This document shows, piece by piece, positions 1-9,440 of a DNA stretch of 64,000 nt. The notes under the pieces were generated by a model, which saw nothing but the letters and a program-made list of their open reading frames with translations, ran no database searches and was not told the DNA's origin. The first letter of the stretch is position 1, and each line of letters opens with the position of its first letter. The stretch comes from Enterocloster aldenensis (lineage in GTDB: Bacteria > Bacillota > Clostridia > Lachnospirales > Lachnospiraceae), in contig NZ_QVEX01000004.1 in NCBI RefSeq assembly GCF_003434055.1, forward strand, positions 299,831 through 363,830, read 5' to 3'. The position numbers were made by a program, and so were the translations under genes.

Positions 1-834
1 GCGTTCAGTAAGGATGATATGGGCGGAAACCGTGCAGGCGTGGTGCTTGGGGAAACAAAATTAAATAAGGCGGAAAAAACCGCAATCGCATATCAGTTGG
101 GGTATTCGGAAACAGCCTTTGTATTGAAGTCAGGGAAGGCTGATTTTAAGCTGGAATATTTTACGCCCACAGGGGAAGTCCCTTTATGCGGCCATGCAAC
201 CGTGGGCACGTTTGCTGTGCTGAGGCATTTACATAGGTTGGATAAGCCGTGCCATACAATCGAGACAAAATCCGGCATCCTGCGGGTCACTGACAGCGGG
301 GACGGCCTGATTCTCATGGAGCAGAATGCCCCGCGTTTTTATGAAACCCTTAATAAGGATGATTTGCAAAGATGCTTTCCTACAGACATCCTTGCCCATG
401 ACATGCCCATTCAGATTGTCTCTACCGGATTAAAGGATATACTGGTCCCTGTAAGCAGCCCGGAGGCCCTGGAACGGATGATTCCTGATTTTGCAGCGGT
501 TTCCAGGCTGAGCCGGGAAAAGGACTGCGTGGGTGTCCATGCGTTTTCGCTTGTGAGGGAGGCGGGGGAAGGGGGATTAACCGCGGTATGCAGGAATTTT
601 GCCCCCCTTTATGGAATAAAGGAGGAATCGGCAACCGGTACATCCAACTGCGCCCTGGCCTGTTACCTGTACCGGTACGGTTTGAAGCAGCCGGGCTATG
701 TGTTTGAGCAAGGGCGCAATTTAAACAGCATATCCAGGATATATGTCCGTGTGGAAGGTGGGGATGATGCTGTTTCAGGAGTCAGTGTGGGCGGATACGG
801 ATATGTGGAAGGCAGCAAGACGGCTGCTGTTTAG
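1..834 (+). CDS. PhzF family isomerase/epimerase-like protein (5' end outside window)
   Basis: The reading frame is open to the left edge, and the bases before the first ATG (19) still read as family sequence (AFSKDD then MGGNRAGVVL). This is the PhzF N-terminal motif, normally written AFTxxxFGGNPAGV, so the true start lies a few residues upstream of the window. The YSETAFV segment carries the Glu expected at the PhzF active site, and the LCGHATVGT and TGTSNCA segments are the paired family signatures of the two lobes. Visible length (277 codons) fits the usual 260-300. PhzF-fold proteins are cytosolic isomerases; outside phenazine producers their substrates are mostly unknown, and nothing here suggests phenazine synthesis. 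Family firm, function unknown. Confidence 0.9.
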   Translation, partial: AFSKDDMGGNRAGVVLGETKLNKAEKTAIAYQLGYSETAFVLKSGKADFKLEYFTPTGEVPLCGHATVGTFAVLRHLHRLDKPCHTIETKSGILRVTDSGDGLILMEQNAPRFYETLNKDDLQRCFPTDILAHDMPIQIVSTGLKDILVPVSSPEALERMIPDFAAVSRLSREKDCVGVHAFSLVREAGEGGLTAVCRNFAPLYGIKEESATGTSNCALACYLYRYGLKQPGYVFEQGRNLNSISRIYVRVEGGDDAVSGVSVGGYGYVEGSKTAAV

Positions 835-956
835 GGACAGACAGGGAATCCCCGGGAAAGCATGGTTAATGCTTGCATGGATTCATTGGATAGGATATAA
901 TGAAACCACAAAAAGCAGGGAAAAAGGAATTATCATAGAGTGAAAGGGGAAGGCCC

Positions 957-1217
957 ATGATTACGGTTTTTAATAGGAAAGAACTTCTTGTCACATATTC
1001 CATGGAACTTCAGTCCAAGGCCAGGAATGTCCTTAATACGTACGGGATTGACTATATTGTGGATACAGGCGGCACTGCGGCGCGCAGCATTGGATCGGGG
1101 CCGATCGGGGTGGACCGGTTTGGAACCAATCCCGCCTGTTCCTGTGAATATAAGATATATGTGAACAGGAAGGATTATGAGAAGGCCCAGGCTGCATTGG
1201 CCGGTAAATTGAAATAG
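957..1217 (+). CDS. Small DUF2007-like protein
   Basis: An 86-residue soluble protein preceded by a purine-rich site (AAAGGGGAAGG) ahead of the ATG. The pattern is a short N-terminal strand (VFNRKELLVTYSM), a helix, a second strand (GIDYIVDTGG), a Gly/Ser-rich turn and a C-terminal EYKIYVNRKDYEKAQAAL segment. This resembles the DUF2007 'putative signal transducing protein' fold, in which a hydrophobic strand ends in a helix that reads as xxDxExA. There are two close Cys residues (ACSCEY). It follows the PhzF gene by about 120 bp and converges on the EcsC gene. No function can be assigned; the family call is moderate. Confidence 0.6.
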   Translation: MITVFNRKELLVTYSMELQSKARNVLNTYGIDYIVDTGGTAARSIGSGPIGVDRFGTNPACSCEYKIYVNRKDYEKAQAALAGKLK

Positions 1218-1223
1218 GGCCTT

Positions 1224-2021
1224 TCAGATTCCTTCCAGGAAGCGGCGCTTATATTTCATCTCCGCATAATCCGTTATTTTCTTCATGTACACCGCATCAT
1301 ACATCCCTCCAATCACGCCCGCAATGGGGATTCCCTGGAGAAACTTCATATATAAGAGTTCATGGGAGAGTGCTTCTGCTGTCAGACGTATCTCTTCCTT
1401 TTTATTGAGTCCGGCAAAGGCCTGGTCAGGGGAAAGGGATACGGATTCTGTAATCATCCGGTTCAGCCCTTCATCAGCCATGACCCGTTCTTGCCCTGAT
1501 AAAAAGGGGATACGGATCAATCTTAGGATAAAACACTGCTCACCGGCTGTATCATAGGTGAAACCATAGCTCAGGGCAAGCTCGTAGATTGCTTTCAGGA
1601 TCATTCCCGTAAACAGGGGGATATCGGGCAGCCCGATGCCAAGGACACCCAGTCCCATACCGCTGGCGCCGGATACCAGGAGGTTGAAGGCTTTGCTGTT
1701 TCCTGCATGTTTGGAAAATGCCTTCAGGTTCTTCCTGTTTTCCTTCAGACCCACGGCGTAGGCATTGACCTTGTAAGCCAGCTCACGGTTCTCTTTATGG
1801 CATGTTTTTTCGATGGTACCGGTTCCCTTTTCAAACACCAGTTCAAATGCCTTAAAGAATGCCAGGTCAAGGGCAGAGGACAGTTTGTCGGGGACGAACC
1901 GTTCCAGCTGCCGGTTTATGAAAGGCTGCCTATTTTTTCCGGTGTTTTGGAGGAAGCAGTCCTCCTGCTTCTTTAGCGCAGCCCACTCTGCTTCCCTGGC
2001 TGATTTCCTTCGGAATACCAT
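1224..2021 (-). CDS. EcsC family protein
   Basis: 265 residues from the ATG at 2021, chosen because it follows GGAGGTGAAATC at ideal spacing; a longer frame to 2081 has no comparable site. A charged N-terminus leads to a Gly-rich hydrophobic block (SGASGMGLGVLGIGLPDIP) and an ILKAIYELALSYGF segment, characteristic of the EcsC/PF12787 family that is often membrane associated. The C-terminus has a second hydrophobic patch (FLQGIPIAGVIGGMYDAVY). EcsC proteins are named from the Bacillus ecs ABC operon, but no ABC partner is adjacent, so this is a stand-alone member of unknown role. It converges with the DUF2007-like gene and diverges from the MarR gene. Confidence 0.8.
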   Translation of the reverse strand: MVFRRKSAREAEWAALKKQEDCFLQNTGKNRQPFINRQLERFVPDKLSSALDLAFFKAFELVFEKGTGTIEKTCHKENRELAYKVNAYAVGLKENRKNLKAFSKHAGNSKAFNLLVSGASGMGLGVLGIGLPDIPLFTGMILKAIYELALSYGFTYDTAGEQCFILRLIRIPFLSGQERVMADEGLNRMITESVSLSPDQAFAGLNKKEEIRLTAEALSHELLYMKFLQGIPIAGVIGGMYDAVYMKKITDYAEMKYKRRFLEGI

Positions 2022-2173
2022 GATTTCACCTCCGTCTTTCTGATTAAGCCAAAACATTCCTGCTGATAGATATGATACCACAAAACCTTAATAATGGGAA
2101 ACCGTTGGAATGATCCGTACACAGAAAATCCCTCATGCGGTTAATCTCCTATCGTCCTGATGGTACATAATGC

Positions 2174-2218
2174 TTGACAGACATATAAAAAGCTACTATA
2201 ATTGTTGATTGTTGCAAC
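2174..2218 (+). promoter_or_regulatory. Promoter and possible operator for the MarR-MATE pair
   Basis: TTGACA (2174-2179), a 17-bp spacer and TATAAT (2197-2202) form a near-consensus sigma-A promoter about 60 bp before the MarR start. Just downstream lies the palindrome GTTGCAAC (2211-2218) within ATTGTTGCAACTGT. This position would let a MarR dimer block initiation. The promoter is seen directly; operator function is inferred. Confidence 0.65.
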
Positions 2219-2261
2219 TGTTGTATAATGCAATGAATGTGACCACGGACAGGGAGGACGT

Positions 2262-2711
2262 ATGAACCAGTATATAGGAATATACCGCCGCTGCGAGCTG
2301 CTGTATATACGGAGTGAGTTTGAAAAATATGCACTTCAGCCTCTGGAAGGGAAAATCCTTTATTTTCTGCGCAAGGGATGTTGTACCCAGGAGGATGTAT
2401 GTATTTATTTTAACATGGACAAGGGCAGGATTGCCAGGAACCTGTCGGAACTGGAGGAGAAGGGGCTGGTTTGCCGGGTTGTGAATGAAAGCAACAAACG
2501 GCAGAAGCTGGTAAGCCTGACCTCCCAAGGCAGGCAGGTCCTGTCCGGCATTGACAGGATTTTTGAAGAATGGGATGCTGTCTGCTTTTCCGGCTTTACG
2601 GAGCAGGAGCGTTGCCTGTACCAGGATTTTGTAAAGCGCATTGCTGAGAACGCCATGGAATACAGGCATAGCCAAATCAATCAGAAGGAAGGATGTACAT
2701 ATGATAAATAA
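2262..2711 (+). CDS. MarR family transcriptional regulator
   Basis: A 149-residue winged-helix protein with GGAGG before its ATG. The core has the MarR order: an N-terminal dimerisation helix, helix-turn-helix (QEDVCIYFNMDKGRIARNLSELEEKGLV, about 49-76), a wing with basic residues (NESNKRQKLVSLTSQGRQVL) and C-terminal dimer helices. Its last 11 bp overlap the start of the MATE exporter, so the two are translationally coupled. MarR proteins of this layout commonly repress themselves and the adjacent efflux pump until a toxic ligand binds; that role is inferred from context and the promoter palindrome. Ligand unknown. Confidence 0.85.
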   Translation: MNQYIGIYRRCELLYIRSEFEKYALQPLEGKILYFLRKGCCTQEDVCIYFNMDKGRIARNLSELEEKGLVCRVVNESNKRQKLVSLTSQGRQVLSGIDRIFEEWDAVCFSGFTEQERCLYQDFVKRIAENAMEYRHSQINQKEGCTYDK

Positions 2712-4056
2712 CCTGACAGAGGGGAAACCTTTAAAGCTTCTGTTTTTCTTTGCAGTTCCCATGGTGGTGGGAAATCTGTTCCAACAGCTTTACAACATGG
2801 TGGATTCCATGGTGGTGGGCCGGTTTGTGGGCGAGGATGCCCTGGCCGCGGTGGGCTCGTCCTTTCCCGTGGTTTTTCTTTCCGTGGCAGTGGCGGCCGG
2901 ACTCTCCATGGGATGTACCGTTGTCATCTCCCAGTTCTTCGGGGCCGGGAAAATCAGGGAAATGAAGGTAACGGTGTCAACCGCCCTGATATCCCTGGGC
3001 GTGATTGGACTTATCATCATGGGGATTGGGGAACTGACTTCCTTTCCCCTGCTTAAGCTTTTGGGGACGGACCCGGATATCATGACAGATTCACTGGCAT
3101 ATCTGAGGATTTATTTTGGCGGGGCAGTGTTCCTTTTCCTGTATAATTCCCTGAACGGTATCTATAACGCCCTGGGAGACAGCCAGACCCCGTTAAAATT
3201 CCTGATGGTGTCGGCCCTGACCAACATTGTCCTGGACCTGCTGTTTGTCATTAAGTTCCATATGGGAGTGGCCGGAGTGGCCTGGGCAACCCTGATTGCC
3301 CAGGGACTGTGTGCATTTATCTCATTTTTCGTGCTGGTCCGCCGGCTTAGGAGGATGGAAGATGGACCAGGCGTCCGGGAAAAGGAATTTTCCTATTTTG
3401 ACTTGGACGCGGCAAGAAGGATTGCAAAGGTAGGGGTGCCGTCCATGCTTCAGCAGTCCATTGTGTCTGTCAGCATGATGATGATGCAGGGCCTGGTGAA
3501 TTCATACGGAAAAGTATTTGTGGCAGGATACACGGCAGCCACCAAGATTGATACACTGGCCATGCTTCCCAATATGAACTTCTCCAATGCAATGTCCAGC
3601 TATACGGCCCAGAACATTGGGGCAGGTAAGGTGGACCGGGTAAAACAGGGATACCGGTCCTGCATGTTCATGGTGTTCATTTTTTCTGTCATCATTACCC
3701 TGCTCATCTACTTGTTCGGTCCCCAGCTTCTGGGATTGTTCCTGGAACAGGGGTCTGAAGGCAGCGCCATGAGTTACGGCCTTAAATATATGAAGACCGT
3801 GTCAGTGTTCTATCTGCTGATGGGCGCCCTGTTTGTGGGCAACGGCCTGCTGCGCGGCGCCGGGGACATGGGTGCGTTCATGCTCAGTTCCATCGTCAAC
3901 CTGTTTTCACGCGTGGCAATCGCCTATCTGCTTGCACACTACATAGGCGCCAGCGCCATCTGGTGGTCCATTCCTACGGGATGGGCAATTGGATTCATAT
4001 TCTCCCATATGAGGGTGAAAAGCGGGAAATGGATGTCCAAACGCCTGGTGGATTAA
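2701..4056 (+). CDS. MATE family efflux transporter
   Basis: 451 residues starting at the ATG at 2701, eight bases after GGAAGGA and overlapping the MarR stop; the longer frame from 2641 lies inside the regulator gene. About twelve membrane helices occur in two MATE repeats, with family signatures near the N-terminus (FQQLYNMVDSMVVGRFVG) and at the start of the second half (VPSMLQQSIVSVSMMMMQ, NSYG). MATE pumps export cationic drugs or metabolites in exchange for Na+ or H+. Coupling to a MarR gene suggests an inducible toxin or drug pump. A second, separate MATE gene lies at 43449-44834. Confidence 0.9.
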   Translation: MINNLTEGKPLKLLFFFAVPMVVGNLFQQLYNMVDSMVVGRFVGEDALAAVGSSFPVVFLSVAVAAGLSMGCTVVISQFFGAGKIREMKVTVSTALISLGVIGLIIMGIGELTSFPLLKLLGTDPDIMTDSLAYLRIYFGGAVFLFLYNSLNGIYNALGDSQTPLKFLMVSALTNIVLDLLFVIKFHMGVAGVAWATLIAQGLCAFISFFVLVRRLRRMEDGPGVREKEFSYFDLDAARRIAKVGVPSMLQQSIVSVSMMMMQGLVNSYGKVFVAGYTAATKIDTLAMLPNMNFSNAMSSYTAQNIGAGKVDRVKQGYRSCMFMVFIFSVIITLLIYLFGPQLLGLFLEQGSEGSAMSYGLKYMKTVSVFYLLMGALFVGNGLLRGAGDMGAFMLSSIVNLFSRVAIAYLLAHYIGASAIWWSIPTGWAIGFIFSHMRVKSGKWMSKRLVD

Positions 4057-4168
4057 CCGGCGGATTGGCGGGCTGCCTGAAACGGGCAGCGGATACAGGC
4101 TGATATTTCCGTATTAGGACTGGCTTCTGCCGCATATAATTCAATAAATACAGGCTCAGGAGCATGCT

Positions 4169-5347
4169 TTGGATATATATGTGGTAAAACAGGGAGACAG
4201 TGTGGATTCCATTGCAAAATCATACAATATTTCAGCAGAAACAATATTATGGGACAATCAGATAGAATACCCATACCGCCTGGCCGTTGGCCAGGCTCTT
4301 TATATTTCTGACGGCAATACGGTGGAGGGAAGGAAACTGCTCTATACCAGCGGATATGCATACCCGTTCATCAATGAGGAGGTGCTGGAGGAAACCCTGC
4401 CCTACCTGGATGGACTGAAGGTGTTTTCCTATGGTTTTACCCTGGAAGGGGAATTGATTCCGCCCATGAGCGATGATGCGTGGATGATAGAGCGGGCGCA
4501 GCAATGGGGGACGCGTCCCATCCTGACACTGACCCCCCTGGGGGAAGACGGGCATTTTAATAATAATCTGGTATCGGCCCTGGTGCGCAGCCATGAACTG
4601 CAGCAGCGGATCATATGGGAGCTGGGCAGCACCATGCAGGAAAAGGGGTTTGGCGGTCTGGACATTGATTTTGAATACGTGCTGGCAGATGACAGGGAGG
4701 GCTTTGCCGCATTTGTGGGCCTGGCCACCAGGGTCATGAACCTGTTCGGGTATCCGGTTACCGTGGCCCTGGCTCCCAAGACCTCGGCTGAACAGAGGGG
4801 ACTTTTGTATGAGGGAATTGATTACGCCCTTTTGGGTGCGGCGGCCAACCGTGCCATGCTGATGACCTATGAGTGGGGATACAGCCAGGGCCCGCCCATG
4901 GCCGTGGCTCCCATCAACATGGTGAGGCGGGTGGTGGATTATGCGGTCACCGCCATTCCAAGGGAGAAACTGAGTCTGGGCATACCTAATTACGGATATG
5001 ACTGGGCCCTTCCCTATGAGCGGGGCGTGACCAGGGCCAAAACCATTAACAACCACCAGGCGGTGCAGCTTGCCATTGATTTTGGCGTGGATATACGATT
5101 TGATGAGACTGCCATGTCCCCCTACTTCCGGTATTGGCAGTACGGAATCCAGCATGAGGTGTGGTTTGAGGATGTGAGGAGCATTAAGGCCAAGTTTGAC
5201 CTTATCAAGGAATATGAATTGTCAGGGGTCGGGTACTGGCAGTTGATGAGCCTTTTCAGGGCCAACTGGCTGATGCTGAACGAGATGTTTTACATTGAGA
5301 GGGAGTGGCCGGTGATGGAACGGCTGGATGGGACAAATGGGACATAA
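4169..5347 (+). CDS. LysM domain glycoside hydrolase family 18 (spore-cortex lytic type)
   Basis: 392 residues with a TTG start at 4169, selected because AGGAG sits seven bases upstream and no in-frame ATG precedes the LysM domain. Residues 1-48 are one LysM peptidoglycan-binding motif (VVKQGDSVDSIAKSYNIS...LAVGQALYIS). The rest is a GH18 barrel with the catalytic DxxDxE-type motif GGLDIDFEY, placing the acid Glu at about residue 169. The layout matches SleL/YaaH-type N-acetylglucosaminidases of spore formers, which cleave cortex muropeptides during germination. There is no signal peptide, as is usual for those spore-located enzymes. The promoter is unclear; the gene follows the MATE gene by 112 bp. 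Confidence 0.87.
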   Translation: MDIYVVKQGDSVDSIAKSYNISAETILWDNQIEYPYRLAVGQALYISDGNTVEGRKLLYTSGYAYPFINEEVLEETLPYLDGLKVFSYGFTLEGELIPPMSDDAWMIERAQQWGTRPILTLTPLGEDGHFNNNLVSALVRSHELQQRIIWELGSTMQEKGFGGLDIDFEYVLADDREGFAAFVGLATRVMNLFGYPVTVALAPKTSAEQRGLLYEGIDYALLGAAANRAMLMTYEWGYSQGPPMAVAPINMVRRVVDYAVTAIPREKLSLGIPNYGYDWALPYERGVTRAKTINNHQAVQLAIDFGVDIRFDETAMSPYFRYWQYGIQHEVWFEDVRSIKAKFDLIKEYELSGVGYWQLMSLFRANWLMLNEMFYIEREWPVMERLDGTNGT

Positions 5348-5495
5348 GGATATGCTGGCTGGACTATGAGCAGGCATCCAGGATTGAGGTCAAAGGTCTG
5401 GCTGATTTTGTGACCCAGGTGGTGGCGTGCAATAGCCTGGTTGGGGAGGAACTGCCTGCAATCCTGGGGAATGAATTTTCTAACACACCCCAGGC

Positions 5496-6596
5496 CTATT
5501 TCCAGGGCATGTCTTTCTGATATTCAAAATAAACCTTCAGGAGCTGGCTGCGCTTGGTCACATTTACCTTCTGGAAAATGTTATGCACATGGGTCTTGAC
5601 CGTTCCGATGGAGATGAACAGTGCATCGCTGATTTCCTGGTTGTTTTTATCCGTGAGAAGAATCCTCAGGATATCCTGTTCCCGTGAGGTGAGCTGGTAG
5701 TGGCTGGCAAAATGAAGGAATACGGTGTTGCTGTCCGGCCCATACGGCTGTTTTTTCTCCGTACTGTCTGTCGGGGCCTGCGTTTTGCCGGCCGAAAGCG
5801 CGGACGCCCCTGCATCCGCCATTGCCGTCATCCCTGCATCCGTCATCGCCGTCATCCCGTCATCCGGTGCGGGAAAAGCGTTTCCCGTCATGTCAGGGGC
5901 CTGGATTTCTATCAGCGGGCCCTGCAGCTGCCGGGTCAGGTATACCAGGGCATACGCTGAATACAGGATGCTCATCATGTCCTCGGAGAAGCTGCGGTTA
6001 TTGATTTTGACCATGATATCCGAGTAGACGTCAAAGGAAAAGATGACGATGGTGTCTTCTGCCAATATCAAAAGGGAAAAAACAGCGGTAATCCACAGCA
6101 GGCTTTTATAGGAATGCATTTCCCTGTCCAGTTCCCCAGGATGTTTTTTCAGGTACAGCAGTCCGGAAACGCTCAGATACAAGGTAAAGAGCTGGGCTGG
6201 AAGATAATAGAGCCAGACCTTGAACGCGCCGTATCCCGCGGTGGGGATGAACAGGAGGCTGAGGCCTAAGAGCACCAGGGCGGCCGTATCCCGGTTTTTC
6301 CGGCGCCGGGGAAGCACCTGATGCTGGATGGAAACCAGGCAGAAGGAGGTTACCAGGAATATAAGCGTCTTAAAGGCAGGCGCGCTCATGAACTGCAGGT
6401 CGTAGCGGACAGAGAACCCGTCTAAGAATTCGGTCATGTAGATAATGATATTGTCTAATATATAAAAAAGGAAGAGAACGGCGGTTGCGGCAGTCAACTG
6501 CCTTTTTTTGTGCCTGTAATTAATGATGCAGAAGGTAAGAACCATTGTATAAAGAACGATAAGGAAAATGTTGTAAATGAAAATCAGTATATCCAT
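5496..6596 (-). CDS. aguR: Membrane-bound LuxR-type regulator of agmatine catabolism (AguR-like)
   Basis: 366 residues from the ATG at 6596, which follows GAGGAGG; the upstream ATG at 6614 has no such site. About seven hydrophobic helices fill residues 1-220. A Met/Ala/Asp-rich linker follows, then a C-terminal LuxR helix-turn-helix (LTSREQDILRILLTDKNNQEISDALFISIGTVKTHVHNIF; two parts shown as one domain, about 303-345). There is no kinase or receiver domain. AguR of Lactococcus lactis is known to be a one-component membrane LuxR-type activator of the agmatine genes; the same architecture here, divergent from the complete agmatine set, supports the same role: sensing agmatine and activating aguB. 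The linker contains two near-identical 24-bp DNA repeats (about 5814-5862). Symbol by context and architecture. Confidence 0.8.
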   Translation of the reverse strand: MDILIFIYNIFLIVLYTMVLTFCIINYRHKKRQLTAATAVLFLFYILDNIIIYMTEFLDGFSVRYDLQFMSAPAFKTLIFLVTSFCLVSIQHQVLPRRRKNRDTAALVLLGLSLLFIPTAGYGAFKVWLYYLPAQLFTLYLSVSGLLYLKKHPGELDREMHSYKSLLWITAVFSLLILAEDTIVIFSFDVYSDIMVKINNRSFSEDMMSILYSAYALVYLTRQLQGPLIEIQAPDMTGNAFPAPDDGMTAMTDAGMTAMADAGASALSAGKTQAPTDSTEKKQPYGPDSNTVFLHFASHYQLTSREQDILRILLTDKNNQEISDALFISIGTVKTHVHNIFQKVNVTKRSQLLKVYFEYQKDMPWK

Positions 6597-6713
6597 GAAA
6601 TCCTCCTCTGACATGCTGCTGTATGCGGCACCTAAAATATATCAAAAAACAGAAGATTTAGCAAATTGTTTCTTTGGATAAATCTGAAAAAAATTATGCA
6701 ATATGCACAAGGA

Positions 6714-6741
6714 GTTTAGGAAAGTTTAGTTGGTTTATGAT
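6714..6741 (+). promoter_or_regulatory. Likely activator-dependent promoter of the agmatine operon
   Basis: In the 370-bp gap between aguR and aguB, three direct repeats GTTTAG (6714), GTTTAG (6724) and GTTTAT (6733) are spaced 10 and 9 bp, so all fall on one face of the helix. They run into a -10 box TATGAT (6736-6741). The -35 position has no match to TTGACA, as expected of a promoter needing an activator such as the LuxR-type AguR. A leader of about 220 nt would separate it from the aguB ATG; the leader contains CATCCC/GGGATG dyads but no clear terminator. Seen: repeats and -10. Inferred: AguR binding. Confidence 0.5.
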
Positions 6742-6966
6742 GAAAGTATGAATAAAATCATCCTTTTTCATGAGACGGCGGGAGGGGGTCATATATCTGC
6801 GAATCCATCCCGGGGATGATTTTAAACCCTGCCCCGGGGCGCTATGATGATGTCACAAGGCGCCGGACACACAAGAAGCCTCAGGAGATACCGTATCCAT
6901 GATGCATGGCAGGCTCCGCATCCGGACGTACGAAAAAACAAAAACATATTACAGGAGGAAATGAAC

Positions 6967-7983
6967 ATGTCAGTAAAGGATTTCATCGACACAAACGAAT
7001 TTACCAAGGAGGAACTGATGGACATCATTCATCTTTCATTAAAGATTAAGCGATGCATCAAGGCCGGTTACTACCCGCAATTATTAAAGAATAAATCCCT
7101 GGGTATGATTTTCCAGCAGTCCTCCACCAGGACAAGGGTTTCCTTTGAGACTGCCATGGAGCAGTTAGGGGGACATGCACAGTACCTGGCTCCGGGACAG
7201 ATCCAGTTAGGAGGACATGAGACAATCGAAGATACAAGCGCGGTCCTGTCCCGTCTGGTAGACATCCTTATGGCACGTGTGGACCGCCACAAGAGTGTGG
7301 CCGACCTGGCTAAGAACGCAACAATCCCAGTTATCAACGGCATGTCTGACTATAACCATCCAACCCAGGAAATGGGCGACCTGTGCACCATGATTGAGCA
7401 TTTGCCGGCAGGTAAGAAATTAGAAGACTGCAAGGTTGTATTCGTAGGGGACGCCACCCAGGTATGTGCTTCCTTAATGTTCATCACCACCAAGATGGGA
7501 ATGAATTTTGTACACTTTGGGCCGCAAGGCTACCAGTTAAATGAAAACCACAGGGCAATCGCAGAGGCAAACTGCAGGATAAGCGGAGGCACCTTCCTGG
7601 TTACGGATGATGAAGATGAAGCCCTTAAGGACGCGGATTTCGTTTACACAGACGTATGGTACGGACTGTATGACGCAGAGCTTTCCGAGGAGGAGAGGAT
7701 GGCTATCTTCTATCCGAAATACCAGGTAACCCCTGCCATGATGGCCAAGGCCGCGCCCCATGTGAAATTCATGCACTGTCTGCCTGCCTCCAGAGGGGAA
7801 GAGGTTGTGGATGAAGTGATTGACGCAGGTTATTCCATTGTGTTTGACGAGGCAGAGAACCGCCTGACCGCCATGCGGGGACTGCTTGTATATTTCCTGG
7901 GACAGGCTGAGAAAAAAGCGGACGAAGAGGAAAAAGCAAATGCAAAGGCGGACCTGGAAGTATTCTTAAAAAGAACGCTGTAA
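6967..7983 (+). CDS. aguB: Putrescine carbamoyltransferase
   Basis: 338 residues from the ATG at 6967, nine bases after AGGAGG (an ATG two codons earlier is too close). Motifs: SSTRTR (52-57) for carbamoyl phosphate, HPTQ (131-134) and HCLPA (270-274). The [11 protein letters not shown] end and the charged C-terminal helix (about residues 305-338) are the form I recall for Enterococcus faecalis putrescine carbamoyltransferase, rather than ornithine carbamoyltransferase. The enzyme phosphorolyses carbamoylputrescine to putrescine and carbamoyl phosphate. The neighbours are antiporter, agmatine deiminase and carbamate kinase in the enterococcal/lactococcal aguBDAC order. Alternatives (argF/arcB or ygeW) fit the motif and neighbourhood less well. 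Confidence 0.9.
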   Translation: MSVKDFIDTNEFTKEELMDIIHLSLKIKRCIKAGYYPQLLKNKSLGMIFQQSSTRTRVSFETAMEQLGGHAQYLAPGQIQLGGHETIEDTSAVLSRLVDILMARVDRHKSVADLAKNATIPVINGMSDYNHPTQEMGDLCTMIEHLPAGKKLEDCKVVFVGDATQVCASLMFITTKMGMNFVHFGPQGYQLNENHRAIAEANCRISGGTFLVTDDEDEALKDADFVYTDVWYGLYDAELSEEERMAIFYPKYQVTPAMMAKAAPHVKFMHCLPASRGEEVVDEVIDAGYSIVFDEAENRLTAMRGLLVYFLGQAEKKADEEEKANAKADLEVFLKRTL

Positions 7984-8008
7984 TTCAGCATAAAAGGGGG
8001 CAAAACAC

Positions 8009-9421
8009 ATGGCTGAAACACATGGAAAGAAAAAATTCAAATTAACAGATGCAATCCTGTCCGTTATCTGCGTTGTATTTGTGGCAGAAGCAGCGGCGCC
8101 GGTGGCTGCAATCGGAAACTCCCAATATTTCTGGTGGATTTTCCTCATGCTTACCTTTCTGCTGCCCTATGGGCTGATTGCCTCGGAACTGGGCACCACC
8201 TACGACGGGGAAGGCGGGCTGTATGACTGGGTGAGAAAGGCCTTTGGCTCCAAATGGGGAACCCGGGTTTCCTGGTATTACTGGATTAATTTCCCACTGT
8301 GGATGGCATCCCTGGCAGTGATGTGCCCTGAAATGCTCAGCATTGTCATCGGGCGTCCCATTGGGGTCATTCCCTCATTAATCATTGAACTGGCATTTAT
8401 CTGGGTGATTGTGGCTATCAGTTTTTTCCCTGTGTGCGACAGTGTGTGGATTCTCAACGGCGCTGCCCTGATTAAGGTGCTGCTGGCTGTAATTGTAGGC
8501 GGACTTGGCATATACGGCGCAGTGACCCATGGGGTGGCTAACGAGTACACGGCTGCTTCACTGATGCCCAGCTTTGATACAAAGAGCCTGTCCTTCATAT
8601 CTGTCATCCTGTTTAATTTCCTGGGGTTTGAGGTGGTGTGCACCTTTGCGGACGATATGGAGGATCCCAAAAAACAGATTCCCCAGGCCATTGTTTCAGG
8701 CGGTCTTGTGATTGCGGCAATCTACATATTCTCTGCCTTTGGAATCGGCGTGGCAATCCCCACCGCTGAGGTCAGCACCAGCAGCGGGCTCATTGACAGC
8801 CTTCAGCTGCTGACCGGTCAGACAGGCGGCCTGTTCATTTCCATCATGGCAATCATGTTTGTGCTCACGCTGTTCGGCAATATGATTTCCTGGTCCCTGG
8901 GCGTGAACAATGTGGCCGGTTATGCGGCCGAACAGGGGGATATGCCAAAGGTATTTGCCAGAAAGAGCGTGAAGAACGGCATGCCGGTGGGCGCTGCCAT
9001 GATGAACGGTATCGTGGCCAGCGTGGTTGTGGTCATTGCTCCCATCCTTCCGAACCAGGACCTGTTCTGGAGCTTCTTTGCACTGAACCTTGTGATGTTC
9101 CTGCTGGCATACCTGCCCGTATTCCCGGCGTTCCTGAAGCTGCGCTCCATTGACCCGGAAACAGAACGTCCCTTTAAGGTGGGAGGAGGCAGGGCGTTCT
9201 TAAAGGTCCTGGCAGCCCTCCCCATGATCATGATAGTCATTTCCCTGGTATTCATTGCAGTGCCCATGAGCTTTGATGCCCAGACATTAAATGAAGTGCT
9301 GCCCATTACCATTGGCTCTGTTGTATTCATCGGCGTGGGGGAATTGCTGGCAGCTAAAAAAGGAAAGGCGCCTTTAGTCAGGACAGAGGCGGCCATGGAG
9401 AAAGAAAAAATAATAGTATGA
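8009..9421 (+). CDS. aguD: Agmatine/putrescine antiporter (APC superfamily)
   Basis: 470 residues with a strong AAAAGGGGG site before the ATG and only 25 bp after aguB. About twelve transmembrane helices are visible; the N-terminal helix contains the APC signature region ([19 protein letters not shown]), then [16 protein letters not shown], a conserved loop in glutamate/GABA and polyamine antiporters. Its position between putrescine carbamoyltransferase and agmatine deiminase matches aguD of the agmatine deiminase system, which exchanges external agmatine for internal putrescine without energy cost. Family certain; substrate inferred from the operon. Confidence 0.85.
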   Translation: MAETHGKKKFKLTDAILSVICVVFVAEAAAPVAAIGNSQYFWWIFLMLTFLLPYGLIASELGTTYDGEGGLYDWVRKAFGSKWGTRVSWYYWINFPLWMASLAVMCPEMLSIVIGRPIGVIPSLIIELAFIWVIVAISFFPVCDSVWILNGAALIKVLLAVIVGGLGIYGAVTHGVANEYTAASLMPSFDTKSLSFISVILFNFLGFEVVCTFADDMEDPKKQIPQAIVSGGLVIAAIYIFSAFGIGVAIPTAEVSTSSGLIDSLQLLTGQTGGLFISIMAIMFVLTLFGNMISWSLGVNNVAGYAAEQGDMPKVFARKSVKNGMPVGAAMMNGIVASVVVVIAPILPNQDLFWSFFALNLVMFLLAYLPVFPAFLKLRSIDPETERPFKVGGGRAFLKVLAALPMIMIVISLVFIAVPMSFDAQTLNEVLPITIGSVVFIGVGELLAAKKGKAPLVRTEAAMEKEKIIV

Positions 9422-9440
9422 CGAGAGGAAGGTATTTTAT

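Noticed and set aside
743..943. 66-codon frame overlapping the end of the PhzF gene
   Set aside because: Runs through the 3' end of a well-conserved gene in another frame, has no ribosome binding site and no recognisable domain.
5305..5520. 71-codon frame after the LysM glycosidase
   Set aside because: Overlaps both the glycosidase end and the regulator end, with no ribosome binding site or family features.
6967..7983. Ornithine carbamoyltransferase or YgeW-type protein
   Set aside because: The [11 protein letters not shown] motif, C-terminal charged helix and aguBDAC neighbours fit putrescine carbamoyltransferase; there is no arginine deiminase gene nearby.
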